Shown here: positions 34,590 through 44,119 of the stretch, in pieces | Layout: the number at the start of each line of letters is the position of its first letter | How positions within the stretch are numbered: position 1 is the first letter of the stretch | Assembly: GCF_003384035.1 (NCBI RefSeq) | Contig: NZ_QQAK01000014.1 | Coordinates: 1-64,000 of the forward strand | Reading direction: 5' to 3' | Length of the DNA stretch: 64,000 nt | DNA from: Sporosarcina sp. BI001-red | GTDB taxonomy: Bacteria > Bacillota > Bacilli > Bacillales_A > Planococcaceae | Notes under the pieces: model-generated | Told to the model about the DNA's origin: nothing | What the model saw: only the letters and a program-made list of their open reading frames with translations | The model's database searches: none | Program-made: the position numbers and the translations under genes

Positions 34590-37500
34590 TTACATGTTGC
34601 GGCGATATTGGCCGCCTACTTCGTATAGGGCGTTGGTGATTTGTCCGAGGCTTGCGACTTTTACAGTGTCCATGAGGGCCTCGAAGATGTTGCCTCCTGA
34701 GATGGCGAGTATTTTTAAGTCTGCGAGTGCTTGTTCCGCCTCGTTGCTATGAGTAGATTGGAACGTGCGCAGGTTTTTGATTTGTGTTTCTTTTTCGTCT
34801 TGTGTGGCGCGCGCGAGTTCCATGCTGTCGATGTCTTCTTCAGATGGCGGGTTCGGGTTTAAATAGGTGTTTACTCCGATGATTGGGAGCTCGCCTGAGT
34901 GTTTTTTCATCTCATACAGCATGGATTCTTCTTGGATTTTCCCGCGTTGGTACTGCGTTTCCATTGATCCCAGGACGCCGCCACGGTCGTTAAGTTTGTC
35001 GAATTCTTGAAGCACTGCTTCTTCGACAAGATCTGTCAGTTCTTCTGCGATGAATGACCCTTGGAGCGGGTTTTCATTTTTCGAAAGTCCGTGCTCTTTT
35101 GTGATAATCATCTGGATTGCCATTGCGCGACGAACGGATTCTTCTGTCGGTGTTGTGATCGCTTCATCATACGCGTTTGTATGAAGTGAGTTACAGTTAT
35201 CCTGCAATGCCATGAGTGCTTGCAATGTTGTCCGGATGTCGTTGAAGTCAATTTCTTGCGCGTGGAGCGAGCGACCGGATGTCTGAACGTGATACTTCAG
35301 CTTTTGACTGCGATCATTTGCACCGTATTTCTCACGCATTGCGACAGCCCAGATGCGACGTGCCACGCGACCAATGACTGTGTACTCCGGATCGAGACCG
35401 TTCGAGAAGAAGAACGATAAGTTCGGTGCGAAGTCATTGATGTTCATGCCACGGCTCAAATAATATTCGACATACGTAAAGCCGTTTGCAAGTGTGAAAG
35501 CGAGCTGCGAAATGGGATTCGCTCCGGCTTCGGCGATATGATAGCCCGAAATGGAGACAGAATAATAGTTTCGAACCTTTTTGTTGATGAAATACTGCTG
35601 GATATCCCCCATCATCCGAAGCGCAAATTCTGTCGAGAAGATACATGTATTTTGCCCTTGGTCTTCTTTTAGAATATCGGCTTGCACGGTTCCTCGAACG
35701 ACTTTCAACGTTGCTTCCCGGACTTCCGTGAATTCATCTACGGATAATGTGCGGCCTAGCTCTTCTTCCTGTTTCTTCACCTGCTGATCGACTGCCGTGT
35801 TCATGAACATTGCTAAGATAATCGGCGCTGGACCGTTGATGGTCATCGAAACGGATGTTGCTGGTGCACATAAGTCAAATCCATCATAGAGTTTCTTCAT
35901 ATCTTCTAATGTACAGATGTTGACGCCAGACTCTCCTACTTTTCCGTAAATGTCCGGACGCTCATCCGGATCTTCCCCGTATAAAGTGACCGAGTCGAAT
36001 GCTGTGGACAGACGTTTTGCATCGTCATCTTTCGACAAGTAATGGAACCGGCGATTGGTACGTTCCGGAGTTCCTTCTCCAGCAAACTGACGCTTCGGAT
36101 CTTCCCCTTCGCGCTTGAACGGGAATACGCCTGCTGTGTACGGGTAGGATCCAGGAACGTTTTCTTTATAGACCCAACGAATGATTTCTCCGTAGTCTTT
36201 AAACTTCGGCAACGCTACTTTCGGGATTTTTAATCCGGATAAACTCTTAGTCGTAAGTGCTGTGCGGAGTTCTTTATCCCGAACTTTCGTTACGAATTCG
36301 TCTTGTGCATACGAATCTTTCAACGTGTTCCAATTATCAAGAATACGACGGGATTCAGCAGTCATCTCGTCGCGCACATTGTCGTGCAACGTTTCAAGTG
36401 ATTTCACGAGTGCATCGTCAGGCGTTTTCTCACGTACTTCTGCGAGAGCTCCTTCTAACTGATACAACCGCGTAGCAAGGTGTGCTTGTTGTTCTGCATG
36501 TTTATGGTAGCCGCGAACAGTGTTAGCAATTTCACGTAAGTATTGCAGGCGATCATTAGGAATGATGACATTTTGTTTCTGTGTTTTTACGAATTCTGTG
36601 TAAGACGTCGTCCAGTCACTGCCACACTTTTTGTTGAGCGTACCCACAATTGCAGCAAATAATGTATTCGTTCCTTTGTCATTGAACTGACTTGCGATTG
36701 TGCCATAGACTGGCATGGAATCTAGTGGCTCATTAAACAGAAGACGACTGCGCTGGTACTGTTTTTGGACTTGGTTCAATGCATCTTCTGAGCCTTTACG
36801 CTCGAATTTATTGATGGCAATCAAATCTGCAAAGTCGATCATGTCAATTTTCTCAAGTTGAGAAGGCGCACCGAATTCGCTTGTCATGACATACATCGAA
36901 ACGTCTGAAACTTCATCGATTTCTGCGTCTCCTTGACCAATTCCACTCGTTTCTACAATGATCAGATCATAACCAGCCACTTTGACGATATCGAGCACGT
37001 CTTTTAACGCGCCTGACAGCTCTGTACGAGACCCACGAGTTGCGAGACTGCGCATAAATACGCGTTTGTTGAAGATTGCATTCATCCGGATCCGGTCACC
37101 AAGAAGCGCGCCGCCCGTTTTTTGTTTCGTTGGGTCAATGGATAAAATCGCAACTTTCCGATCCGGCAGTTCATGAAGGAATCTGCGAATTAATTCATCC
37201 GTCAATGAGCTTTTTCCGGCTCCGCCTGTTCCGGTAATCCCGAGAACTGGTGTCCCTTTGGATAGTTCGCGTGCACGATTCAAAAGCATTGAGGCTTTCT
37301 CGTCTTGATCGGCATAATGCTCTTCAGCATACGTAATGAGGTTCGCAAGCAGCTCGGGCTTTGTCGTTTCGACTTGCTCCAGGTAAGCCATTTCGTCCTT
37401 CACTTCCGTCGCGTAGTCACACTCTTCGACCATACGATTAATCATCCCTTGAAGGCCTAGTTTACGACCGTCTTCAGGGGAAAAAATCCAAGCGATGCCG

Positions 37501-37859
37501 TATTGATGAAGCTCTTTGATTTCTTTCGGGATAATGACTCCGCCCCCGCCGCCATAGATTTTAATATGACTAGCGCCGCGTTCTTTCAATAGGTCGTACA
37601 TGTATTTAAAGTACTCTACGTGCCCGCCTTGGTAGGATGAAATCGCGATTCCTTGGACGTCTTCCTGGATTGCCGCGTTCACGACTTCTTCTACAGAGCG
37701 GTTGTGTCCGAGATGGATTACTTCTGCACCCGTCGACTGTAAAATGCGCCGCATGATGTTAATGCTCGCATCGTGCCCGTCAAATAGACTCGATGCTGTT
37801 ACAAATCGCACGTGATGTGTCGGTTTATAAATTTCCTGTTGCGTTTCAGCTGTTGCCAT
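34590..37859 (-). CDS. icmF: Fused isobutyryl-CoA mutase IcmF
   Basis: 1089 aa. Adenosylcobalamin-dependent interconversion of isobutyryl-CoA and n-butyryl-CoA (some IcmF also act on pivalyl-/isovaleryl-CoA). Domains in order: B12-binding domain at about 15-145 with the cobalt-coordinating His in FDGHDASIN and SSYQGGH; a MeaI-type GTPase chaperone at about 200-420 with P-loop GTGGAGKSS; a linker; and the TIM-barrel substrate domain from about residue 560 ([24 protein letters not shown] region) to the end. The three-part fusion distinguishes it from methylmalonyl-CoA mutase. It lies 34 bp after the TetR gene and acyl-CoA dehydrogenase, and 9 kb from the B12 salvage operon that would supply its cofactor. 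Confidence 0.95.
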   Translation of the reverse strand: MATAETQQEIYKPTHHVRFVTASSLFDGHDASINIMRRILQSTGAEVIHLGHNRSVEEVVNAAIQEDVQGIAISSYQGGHVEYFKYMYDLLKERGASHIKIYGGGGGVIIPKEIKELHQYGIAWIFSPEDGRKLGLQGMINRMVEECDYATEVKDEMAYLEQVETTKPELLANLITYAEEHYADQDEKASMLLNRARELSKGTPVLGITGTGGAGKSSLTDELIRRFLHELPDRKVAILSIDPTKQKTGGALLGDRIRMNAIFNKRVFMRSLATRGSRTELSGALKDVLDIVKVAGYDLIIVETSGIGQGDAEIDEVSDVSMYVMTSEFGAPSQLEKIDMIDFADLIAINKFERKGSEDALNQVQKQYQRSRLLFNEPLDSMPVYGTIASQFNDKGTNTLFAAIVGTLNKKCGSDWTTSYTEFVKTQKQNVIIPNDRLQYLREIANTVRGYHKHAEQQAHLATRLYQLEGALAEVREKTPDDALVKSLETLHDNVRDEMTAESRRILDNWNTLKDSYAQDEFVTKVRDKELRTALTTKSLSGLKIPKVALPKFKDYGEIIRWVYKENVPGSYPYTAGVFPFKREGEDPKRQFAGEGTPERTNRRFHYLSKDDDAKRLSTAFDSVTLYGEDPDERPDIYGKVGESGVNICTLEDMKKLYDGFDLCAPATSVSMTINGPAPIILAMFMNTAVDQQVKKQEEELGRTLSVDEFTEVREATLKVVRGTVQADILKEDQGQNTCIFSTEFALRMMGDIQQYFINKKVRNYYSVSISGYHIAEAGANPISQLAFTLANGFTYVEYYLSRGMNINDFAPNLSFFFSNGLDPEYTVIGRVARRIWAVAMREKYGANDRSQKLKYHVQTSGRSLHAQEIDFNDIRTTLQALMALQDNCNSLHTNAYDEAITTPTEESVRRAMAIQMIITKEHGLSKNENPLQGSFIAEELTDLVEEAVLQEFDKLNDRGGVLGSMETQYQRGKIQEESMLYEMKKHSGELPIIGVNTYLNPNPPSEEDIDSMELARATQDEKETQIKNLRTFQSTHSNEAEQALADLKILAISGGNIFEALMDTVKVASLGQITNALYEVGGQYRRNM

Positions 37860-37893
37860 ATTCGTGCACCCCTTTTGCGTTGTTTTCCATTCT

Positions 37894-38529
37894 TTACTTG
37901 CTAGCAGGTTTCACTAATCCGTTCAGAAGCTGATCTGTTTGAAATTCAATATAGCCATCTAGCTGATACATTTGCTGCAGTTCCCATCTGCGAAATGCCC
38001 ACATTTGCCCTTGAATGACGATATGGTGGGCAGCGAGCTTAACGCTGCTTTTTGCTATGCGGAGCTCCCCAGCTTCAGCACATGCTCCGAGTAGCGTTTC
38101 AAATAATCCCGTCATCGCGCGTTCTTTTTTCAGCACATAATCGAGTGCGTTTTTCGGCAATGATTTCGATTCTTGATACATGACAACGAATTCATCCGAT
38201 AAATCATCTACTAACCGATAGTAGACATCGATTGCCCGGGTCAGTCCGCCAATCGTTGCTTCTTCATCGGCAATCCCTGAAAGTCGATGCTGCACTTCGT
38301 CGTAAATCGTGTCACAAACGAGATACAACACGTCTTCTTTCGTGCGGATGTATTCGTAAAGTGTTCCGATACTAAAGCCTGCTTCTTTTGCGATTTCACG
38401 TGTCGTTGACCGGTGGAATCCTTTTTGCTTGAACAATCGTACAGCGCCTTGGATGATTTGTTCGCGCCGTTTTTCGATTAACTCGCCATCTTTTACAGAC
38501 GACTTTACTTGGTGTTTCAGTTCCATCAT
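37894..38529 (-). CDS. TetR-family regulator (FadR-like)
   Basis: 211 aa. N-terminal helix-turn-helix at about residues 28-65 ([23 protein letters not shown]), C-terminal ligand domain of the TetR_C/FadR type. It lies between acdA (12 bp) and icmF (34 bp) on one transcript, so it probably represses this acyl-CoA island in response to acyl-CoA. The ligand is inferred from context. Confidence 0.88.
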   Translation of the reverse strand: MMELKHQVKSSVKDGELIEKRREQIIQGAVRLFKQKGFHRSTTREIAKEAGFSIGTLYEYIRTKEDVLYLVCDTIYDEVQHRLSGIADEEATIGGLTRAIDVYYRLVDDLSDEFVVMYQESKSLPKNALDYVLKKERAMTGLFETLLGACAEAGELRIAKSSVKLAAHHIVIQGQMWAFRRWELQQMYQLDGYIEFQTDQLLNGLVKPASK

Positions 38530-38541
38530 CTGACCCCCTTT

Positions 38542-39681
38542 TTACTTCGTCAGCATACGGGAGATGACGAGGCGCTGCACTTCTTGCGTGCCTTCATAGA
38601 TTTGCGTGATTTTCGCGTCGCGCATGAAGCGCTCGACTGGATAATCTTTCGTATATCCGTATCCACCATAGACTTGAACCGCTTCTGTTGTAACTTTCAT
38701 CGCTGTATCGCCCGCCATGAGTTTCGCCATTGCAGATGCTTTTCCGTATGGGAGATTGTTAGACTCAAGCCATGCAGCTTGGTATGTCAAAAGACGTGAA
38801 GCTTCTGTCGTTGTCGCCATATCTGCAAGTTTGAAGCCGATTCCTTGGTTCGCAGCAATTGGCTTTCCGAATTGCACGCGCTCTTTTGCGTAACCCACTG
38901 CAGCGTCAAGTGCACCTTGAGCAATCCCAACTGCTTGTGCAGCGATTCCGTTACGTCCACCATCCAAAGTTTTCATCGCGATGATGAAGCCTTGACCTTC
39001 TTCACCAAGCATATTTTCTTTAGGCACACGGCAGTTGTCAAAGATGATTTCTGTTGTTGGAGATGAACGAATGCCGAGCTTTTTCTCTTTTTTGCCGACA
39101 GAGAAGCCTGGATAATCTGCTTCTACGATGAATGCAGTCGTCCCTTTATGTTTCGAGTCAGCGTCTGTGACAGCAAAGACGATGTAGATGTCCGCGATGC
39201 CACCGTTTGTGATGAAGATTTTCGATCCGTTTAGGATGTAATCGTCACCATCGAGTTTCGCCGTTGTTTTCATGCCGCCTGCATCAGATCCCGATTGAGG
39301 TTCTGTCAGTCCATACGCACCGATTTTTGATCCTTCAGCCATTGGACGGAGATACTTCTGCTTCTGTTCTTCCGTTCCGTATTTGAACACAGGCCATCCA
39401 GCGAGAGATGTGTGCGCAGAAAGTGTAACGCCCGTTGATGCACACACGCGTGACAATTCTTCGACTGCGATAACGTATGCGAGGTAGTCGCCGCCGATAC
39501 CGCCGTATTCTTCAGGCCAAGGAATCCCCGTGAGTCCGAGTTCTGCCATCTTTTTGAAAATGTCCATGTCAAAGCGTTCTTCTTCGTCACGTTCAGCTGC
39601 TGTCGGCGCGACATCTTTTTCTGCAAAGTCGCGGACCATTTTGCGGATCATTTCGTGTTCTTCAGAGAGTGTAAAGTTCAT
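38542..39681 (-). CDS. acdA: Acyl-CoA dehydrogenase (AcdA type)
   Basis: 379 aa. FAD-dependent alpha,beta-oxidation of short or branched acyl-CoA. The N-terminus [20 protein letters not shown] is nearly that of B. subtilis AcdA. FAD motif [13 protein letters not shown] near residue 127; catalytic Glu in [11 protein letters not shown] near residue 363. It starts the acdA-tetR-icmF transcript and follows a large repeat array. Confidence 0.94.
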   Translation of the reverse strand: MNFTLSEEHEMIRKMVRDFAEKDVAPTAAERDEEERFDMDIFKKMAELGLTGIPWPEEYGGIGGDYLAYVIAVEELSRVCASTGVTLSAHTSLAGWPVFKYGTEEQKQKYLRPMAEGSKIGAYGLTEPQSGSDAGGMKTTAKLDGDDYILNGSKIFITNGGIADIYIVFAVTDADSKHKGTTAFIVEADYPGFSVGKKEKKLGIRSSPTTEIIFDNCRVPKENMLGEEGQGFIIAMKTLDGGRNGIAAQAVGIAQGALDAAVGYAKERVQFGKPIAANQGIGFKLADMATTTEASRLLTYQAAWLESNNLPYGKASAMAKLMAGDTAMKVTTEAVQVYGGYGYTKDYPVERFMRDAKITQIYEGTQEVQRLVISRMLTK

Positions 39682-39717
39682 GGTGAATTCCTCTTTTCTA
39701 TTGGATTCGTTGCTTGT

Positions 39718-40180
39718 TTGAGCGGATTGGTGACTTGCTTGATCGGGTTCGCGATTCGCTTGATCACTTTTACGCTGGCTTGAGCGAATTCGCGGCCTGC
39801 TTGATCACTTTTCCTCTTGCTTGAGCGGATTCACGACTTGCTTGATCACTTTTACGCTGGCTTGAGCGGATCTGCGACTTGCTTGATCACTTTTCGCTTG
39901 CTTGAGCGGATTCGCGACTTGCTTGATCACTTTTCTGCTTGCTTGGGCGGATTCGCAGCCTGCTTGATCACTTTTCCTCTTGCTTGAGCGGATTCACGAC
40001 TTGCTTGATCACTTTTCCGTTTGCTTGAGCGGATTCGCGGCTTGCTTGATCACTTTTACGCTGGCTTGAGCGGATTCGCAGCCTGCTTGATCACTTTTAC
40101 GCTTGCTTGATCGGATCTGCGACTTGCTTGATCACTTTTCTGCTGGCTTGAGCGGATTCACGGCTCACTTGATCAAGTTT
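39718..40180. repeat. Array of ~23 alternating 20/21-bp units, TTGATCAC / TTGAGCGG family
   Basis: Units starting TTGATCACTTTT (20 bp) alternate with units starting TTGAGCGGATTC (21 bp), a 41-bp higher-order period, over about 460 bp. Variation is concentrated after the core. It fills almost the entire 561-bp gap between two acyl-CoA dehydrogenase paralogues. Stops occur in most frames and no gene is present. Confidence 0.95.
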
Positions 40181-40242
40181 TTTTATTTGAAGGAGATAGC
40201 CTGCCAGATTTGATTGCCACCTTACTTCTCCTAAATTACTAA

Positions 40243-41379
40243 TTACTTCGTTAGATGCTTGGAAATTACGATGCGTTGGATTTCGCTCGTGCCTTCGTAG
40301 ATTTGAGTAACTTTGGCGTCACGGAAGTAGCGCTCGACGGGGTAGTCTTTCGTGTACCCATAGCCGCCGAAAACTTGGACGGCTTCGATCGCGTTATCCA
40401 TTGCCGTTTGGGAGGCGAATAACTTTGCCATTGAAGCTTCTTGTGCGCATGGTTTCCCTTCAGCTCGCAGTTGAGCTGCTCGGTAGACGAGTAAGCGCGC
40501 CGCTTCTGCAGCGGTTGCCATGTCAGCAATCTTGAATCCAATTCCTTGGTTCGCAGCGATTGGTTTTCCGAATTGAACACGTTCTTTCGCATAGTCCGTA
40601 GCTGCTTCAAGCGCAGCTTCTGCAATGCCAAGTGCTTGCGCGGCAATACCGATTCGCCCGACGTCGAGGTTGGCCATCGCGATTTTGAAACCGGCGTTTT
40701 CTTCACCTAGCAAGTTGGATTCAGGTACAAACATATCTTCGAAAGTGAGCTGGACGGTACGGGAACCATGCATGCCCATCTTCTCTTCGTTTTTCCCGAT
40801 AATTAATCCAGGGGTATCCCCATCAACGATAAATGCAGATAAACCATAGGAGCCTTTCGAAGGATCCGTCGCAGCGAAGACGATGTACACGTCTGCTTCC
40901 CCACCATTGGTGATGAACACTTTCGAGCCGTTCAACACATAACCGCCGTCTTTTTTCACAGCGCGCGTTTTAAGGGATCCTGCGTCTGAGCCCGATGCAG
41001 GCTCCGTCAGACAGAAGGCACCAAGTAATTCACCAGCTGCCATTCTCTTCAAATAGCGTTCTTTCTGCTCATCTGTTCCAAAGTAAAGAATCGGATTGGT
41101 ACCGACGGATGTATGTACGGAAAGAATGACTCCGACCGTTGCGTGCACTTTCGAAAGTTCATGGATTGCGCTAATGTACGATACGAAATCCATACCCGCG
41201 CCCCCGTACTCTTCAGGAACGGTGATCCCCATAAGCCCGAGTTCACCCATTTTCTTGACGATCTCTGTCGGGAATTCATCCGCCTCCAAATTAGGAATAA
41301 ATGGTTCGATTTCCGCTTTGGCAAAGTCCTTGACTAGTTTGCGCATCATCTGTTGTTCTTCGGTGAAATGGAAATCCAT
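40243..41379 (-). CDS. Acyl-CoA dehydrogenase, second paralogue
   Basis: 378 aa. Same family as AcdA with matching architecture: FAD motif FCLTEPASGSDAGS near residue 126 and catalytic Glu in QIYEGTSEIQR near residue 362. It begins MDFHFTEEQQMMRKLVKDFA. It lies 14 bp after the 3-hydroxybutyryl-CoA dehydrogenase, so it belongs to a thiolase-dehydrogenase set acting on butyryl-CoA (MmgC-like). Substrate is inferred from context. Confidence 0.93.
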   Translation of the reverse strand: MDFHFTEEQQMMRKLVKDFAKAEIEPFIPNLEADEFPTEIVKKMGELGLMGITVPEEYGGAGMDFVSYISAIHELSKVHATVGVILSVHTSVGTNPILYFGTDEQKERYLKRMAAGELLGAFCLTEPASGSDAGSLKTRAVKKDGGYVLNGSKVFITNGGEADVYIVFAATDPSKGSYGLSAFIVDGDTPGLIIGKNEEKMGMHGSRTVQLTFEDMFVPESNLLGEENAGFKIAMANLDVGRIGIAAQALGIAEAALEAATDYAKERVQFGKPIAANQGIGFKIADMATAAEAARLLVYRAAQLRAEGKPCAQEASMAKLFASQTAMDNAIEAVQVFGGYGYTKDYPVERYFRDAKVTQIYEGTSEIQRIVISKHLTK

Positions 41380-41393
41380 AGGTTAGTCCCCTT

Positions 41394-42245
41394 TTATGAG
41401 TACGAGTAGAAGCCCCGCCCTGATTTTTTGCCGAGCCAGCCAGCGTTTACGTATTTACGAAGCAATGCACATGGGCGGTATTTCGGATCCCCATAACCGT
41501 CTTGCAGCGTTTCTAAAATGTAAAGGCATGTGTCGAGTCCGATGAAATCTGCCAGTTGAAGTGGTCCCATTGGGTGGTTCATCCCGAGTTTCATCACCTG
41601 GTCGATCGCTTCTTTAGTTGCGACACCTTCTTGCAATGTGAAAATTGCTTCGTTGATCATTGGCATAAGGATGCGGTTTGCGACAAATCCCGGGTAGTCA
41701 TTCACTTCCACTGGCACTTTACCAAGTTTGTTGGTCATGTCCTCAACCGCTTCATACACTTCGTCTGATGTGGATAAACCACGAATGATTTCGACGAGTT
41801 TCATCACTGGCACCGGGTTCATATAGTGCATGCCGATGACTTGTTCTGGACGTTTCGTTGCCGCTGCGATTTCCGTGATTGGCAACGACGACGTATTTGT
41901 CGCGAGAATCGTATGAGACGGTGCAATTTCGTCCAGTTGTTTAAAGATGGATTTTTTAATGTCCATGTTTTCCACTGCTGCTTCGATGACGATATCGACG
42001 TGTTTAGCATCATTGATGTCGAGTGATTTCGTGATGCGCGAAAGGACAGCTTGTTTTTCATCCTCTGTCATGCGCTGTTTTTCAACGTTGCGCGCTAAGT
42101 TCTTTTCGATGACTGCGATGCCTTTTGCATACGATTCTTCTTTAACGTCATTGAGAGTCACGTTGAATCCAGCCTGTGCGCAAACCTGTGCAATGCCGCC
42201 GCCCATTTGACCAGCGCCAATTACCATTACGTTTTGAATGTTCAT
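41394..42245 (-). CDS. 3-hydroxybutyryl-CoA dehydrogenase
   Basis: 283 aa. NAD(P)-dependent oxidation of 3-hydroxyacyl-CoA. Rossmann motif [13 protein letters not shown] at the N-terminus; catalytic His in [15 protein letters not shown] near residue 138; C-terminal dimerisation domain with [16 protein letters not shown]. Equivalent to B. subtilis MmgB. Upstream partner thiolase is separated by a 490-bp gap filled with repeats. Confidence 0.94.
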   Translation of the reverse strand: MNIQNVMVIGAGQMGGGIAQVCAQAGFNVTLNDVKEESYAKGIAVIEKNLARNVEKQRMTEDEKQAVLSRITKSLDINDAKHVDIVIEAAVENMDIKKSIFKQLDEIAPSHTILATNTSSLPITEIAAATKRPEQVIGMHYMNPVPVMKLVEIIRGLSTSDEVYEAVEDMTNKLGKVPVEVNDYPGFVANRILMPMINEAIFTLQEGVATKEAIDQVMKLGMNHPMGPLQLADFIGLDTCLYILETLQDGYGDPKYRPCALLRKYVNAGWLGKKSGRGFYSYS

Positions 42246-42301
42246 GTCTATTCATCCTTTCCGTGTCGTGTTAATGGATGTTTCCAATCTTATAGTCTAG
42301 A

Positions 42302-42461
42302 AATGATCATAAACTTATGATTGTGATCATAAAACTTGAATTGTGCTCATAAACTTGCGATTCCGCTCATAAAACTCGGAATGTGCTCATAAACTCAGAA
42401 TCCCGCTCATAAGTCCCAAAATGTGATCATAAACTCGTGAATCGCGCTCATAACCCTTCGC
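42302..42461. repeat. Array of eight 20-bp units, TTATGA[G/T]CAC family (reverse orientation)
   Basis: Eight units exactly 20 bp apart with G[A/C]TCATAA cores on the plus strand; the last is shifted by one base. Placed between the 3-hydroxybutyryl-CoA dehydrogenase and thiolase genes. Confidence 0.93.
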
Positions 42462-42509
42462 ACGCGGCAGAATCCAAACTCCCACTAATCTCCAACTACC
42501 GCACCACGT

Positions 42510-42564
42510 GCAATTTACCAATCAAAACCAAGATTTAATTGGTGTGCTTCGCATACGCGAAGCA
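42510..42564 (+). repeat. Copy of the shared end module (diverged)
   Basis: CAATTTACC...TTTAATTGGTGTGCTTCGC matches the module CAATTC...AAGGGATTAATTGG...GCTTCGC found at the 14 and 57 kb arrays, here between two 20-bp-unit arrays. Followed by a small palindrome GCTTCGCATACGCGAAGC at 42547-42564. Confidence 0.6.
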
Positions 42565-42629
42565 TTTTCTGCAGAGAGTCGTGGGCACTTGGCTCCTTCA
42601 CTGAGAACATCTCTTGCCTTCCTCTCAGA

Positions 42630-42709
42630 TTGTGATCATAAATCTAGGATTCTGCTCATAAAACCTGAAAAGTGATCATAATCTCCGAATTCCGCTCATA
42701 AATTTCCCG
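42630..42709. repeat. Array of four 20-bp units, TTATGA[G/T]CAC family (reverse orientation)
   Basis: Four 20-bp units with TG[A/C]TCATAA cores, alternating GATCAT and GCTCAT, directly downstream of the thiolase stop codon. Confidence 0.9.
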
Positions 42710-42735
42710 CACGGCAGGTTTGCTCGCTAGTCTAT

Positions 42736-43929
42736 TTATTGTTTAGCCACTTCAATCATAATTGCATCACCTTGGCCCCCACCGGAGCAGATTGCCGCAA
42801 CACCGATTCCGCCTCCACGGCGTTTGAGTTCATACGCAAGTGTCAAAATGATACGTGCACCGCTCGCACCGATTGGGTGACCGAGTGCGACTGCTCCGCC
42901 ATTGACGTTTACTTTTTCTGGATCAATTTTCGCAATATCTGAACTCGCAAGTGCAACGACTGCGAATGCTTCATTAATTTCGAACAGGTCGATCTCTTCA
43001 ATCGATTTCCCTGTTTTCTTAAGGATTTCATTGATCACCAGTCCTGGAGTTTGCGGGAATTTTTCAGGCTCTACTGCGACTTCTGCGTGACCAACCACCG
43101 TTGCGAGAACGTCTTTACCTTCGCGTTCTGCTCGCTCATCACTCATCAATACGAGTGCACATGCACCGTCGTTCACACCAGGTGCGTTCCCCGCAGTGAC
43201 AGATCCATCTTTACCGAATGCAGGGCGAAGTTTCGCCAACACTGCAAGTGATGTATCTTTGCGCGGTGCTTCGTCTGTGTCAACGACAATTGGATCCCCT
43301 TTACGCTGAGGAATTTCAACGGGTGTAATTTCTTCTGCAAAAAGACCTTTTTCCATTGCAGTTACAGCAAGTTGATGACTGCGCAACGCCCATTCGTCTT
43401 GACGTTCACGTGTTACGTTGAACGCTTCTGCTGTTGAGTTTCCGAACGTCCCCATGTGGACATTCCCTGGTGAAAATGAATCAGAAAGTCCATCGTAGAT
43501 CATGCCATCGACGAGTGTTGCGTCACCCATGCGTAATCCGAAACGGCCTTTTGGCAAATAGTACGGAGCGTTTGACATCGATTCCATGCCGCCCGCAACG
43601 ATAACTTCTTCATCCCCCAATCGGATCAGCTGATCACCGAGTGTCACGCTGCGCATACCGGATGCACAAACTTTGTTAATGGTTTCTGTTTTCACTTTCC
43701 ATGGAAGTCCTGCTTTTGTCGCCGCTTGTCTCGATGGAATCTGTCCTTGACCTGCTTGTAGCACGGTTCCGAAAATCACTTCGTCGACGTCAGCCGCATC
43801 TACCCCCGAGCGTTCTAGAGCGGATTTAATCGCCGCTCCACCTAAATCACTTGCAGTGAGGGTTTGCAGTGAGCCACCCATTTTTCCAAAAGCAGTTCGT
43901 GCGCCGTCAATCAATACTGTTTTAACCAT
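42736..43929 (-). CDS. Acetyl-CoA acetyltransferase (thiolase)
   Basis: 397 aa. Condenses or cleaves acetoacetyl-CoA (or a 3-ketoacyl-CoA). Active-site residues present: nucleophile Cys in NKVCASGMRSV near residue 88, His in GHPIGASGAR near residue 350, and Cys in CSGGGQG near residue 380. The ATG at 43929 lies nine bases after GGAGG; two earlier ATGs overlap that site. Equivalent to B. subtilis MmgA. Confidence 0.95.
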   Translation of the reverse strand: MVKTVLIDGARTAFGKMGGSLQTLTASDLGGAAIKSALERSGVDAADVDEVIFGTVLQAGQGQIPSRQAATKAGLPWKVKTETINKVCASGMRSVTLGDQLIRLGDEEVIVAGGMESMSNAPYYLPKGRFGLRMGDATLVDGMIYDGLSDSFSPGNVHMGTFGNSTAEAFNVTRERQDEWALRSHQLAVTAMEKGLFAEEITPVEIPQRKGDPIVVDTDEAPRKDTSLAVLAKLRPAFGKDGSVTAGNAPGVNDGACALVLMSDERAEREGKDVLATVVGHAEVAVEPEKFPQTPGLVINEILKKTGKSIEEIDLFEINEAFAVVALASSDIAKIDPEKVNVNGGAVALGHPIGASGARIILTLAYELKRRGGGIGVAAICSGGGQGDAIMIEVAKQ

Positions 43930-44015
43930 TTTCATCATCCTCCAGTTTTTTGATAGCGTTTACATTTCGGTGTGCAAGGAGCGACTGAACGCTCGCTCGG
44001 TAAGGTTTCATCAGA

Positions 44016-44042
44016 AAGGGGAAGCACTGGTGCTCCCCCCTC
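44016..44042 (-). terminator. Candidate terminator between fadF and the thiolase gene
   Basis: Minus-strand GGGGGAGCAC, short loop, GCTTCCCC, then a weak TTTCT tail. It lies about 80 bp after the Fe-S protein stop. Confidence 0.55.
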
Positions 44043-44119
44043 GGATAATTTAATCTAACATTCTGTTCTGTTCAACTGTCTTAATTGTAGGATAAATCTG
44101 GCAGTCTGGCAAACTTTTT

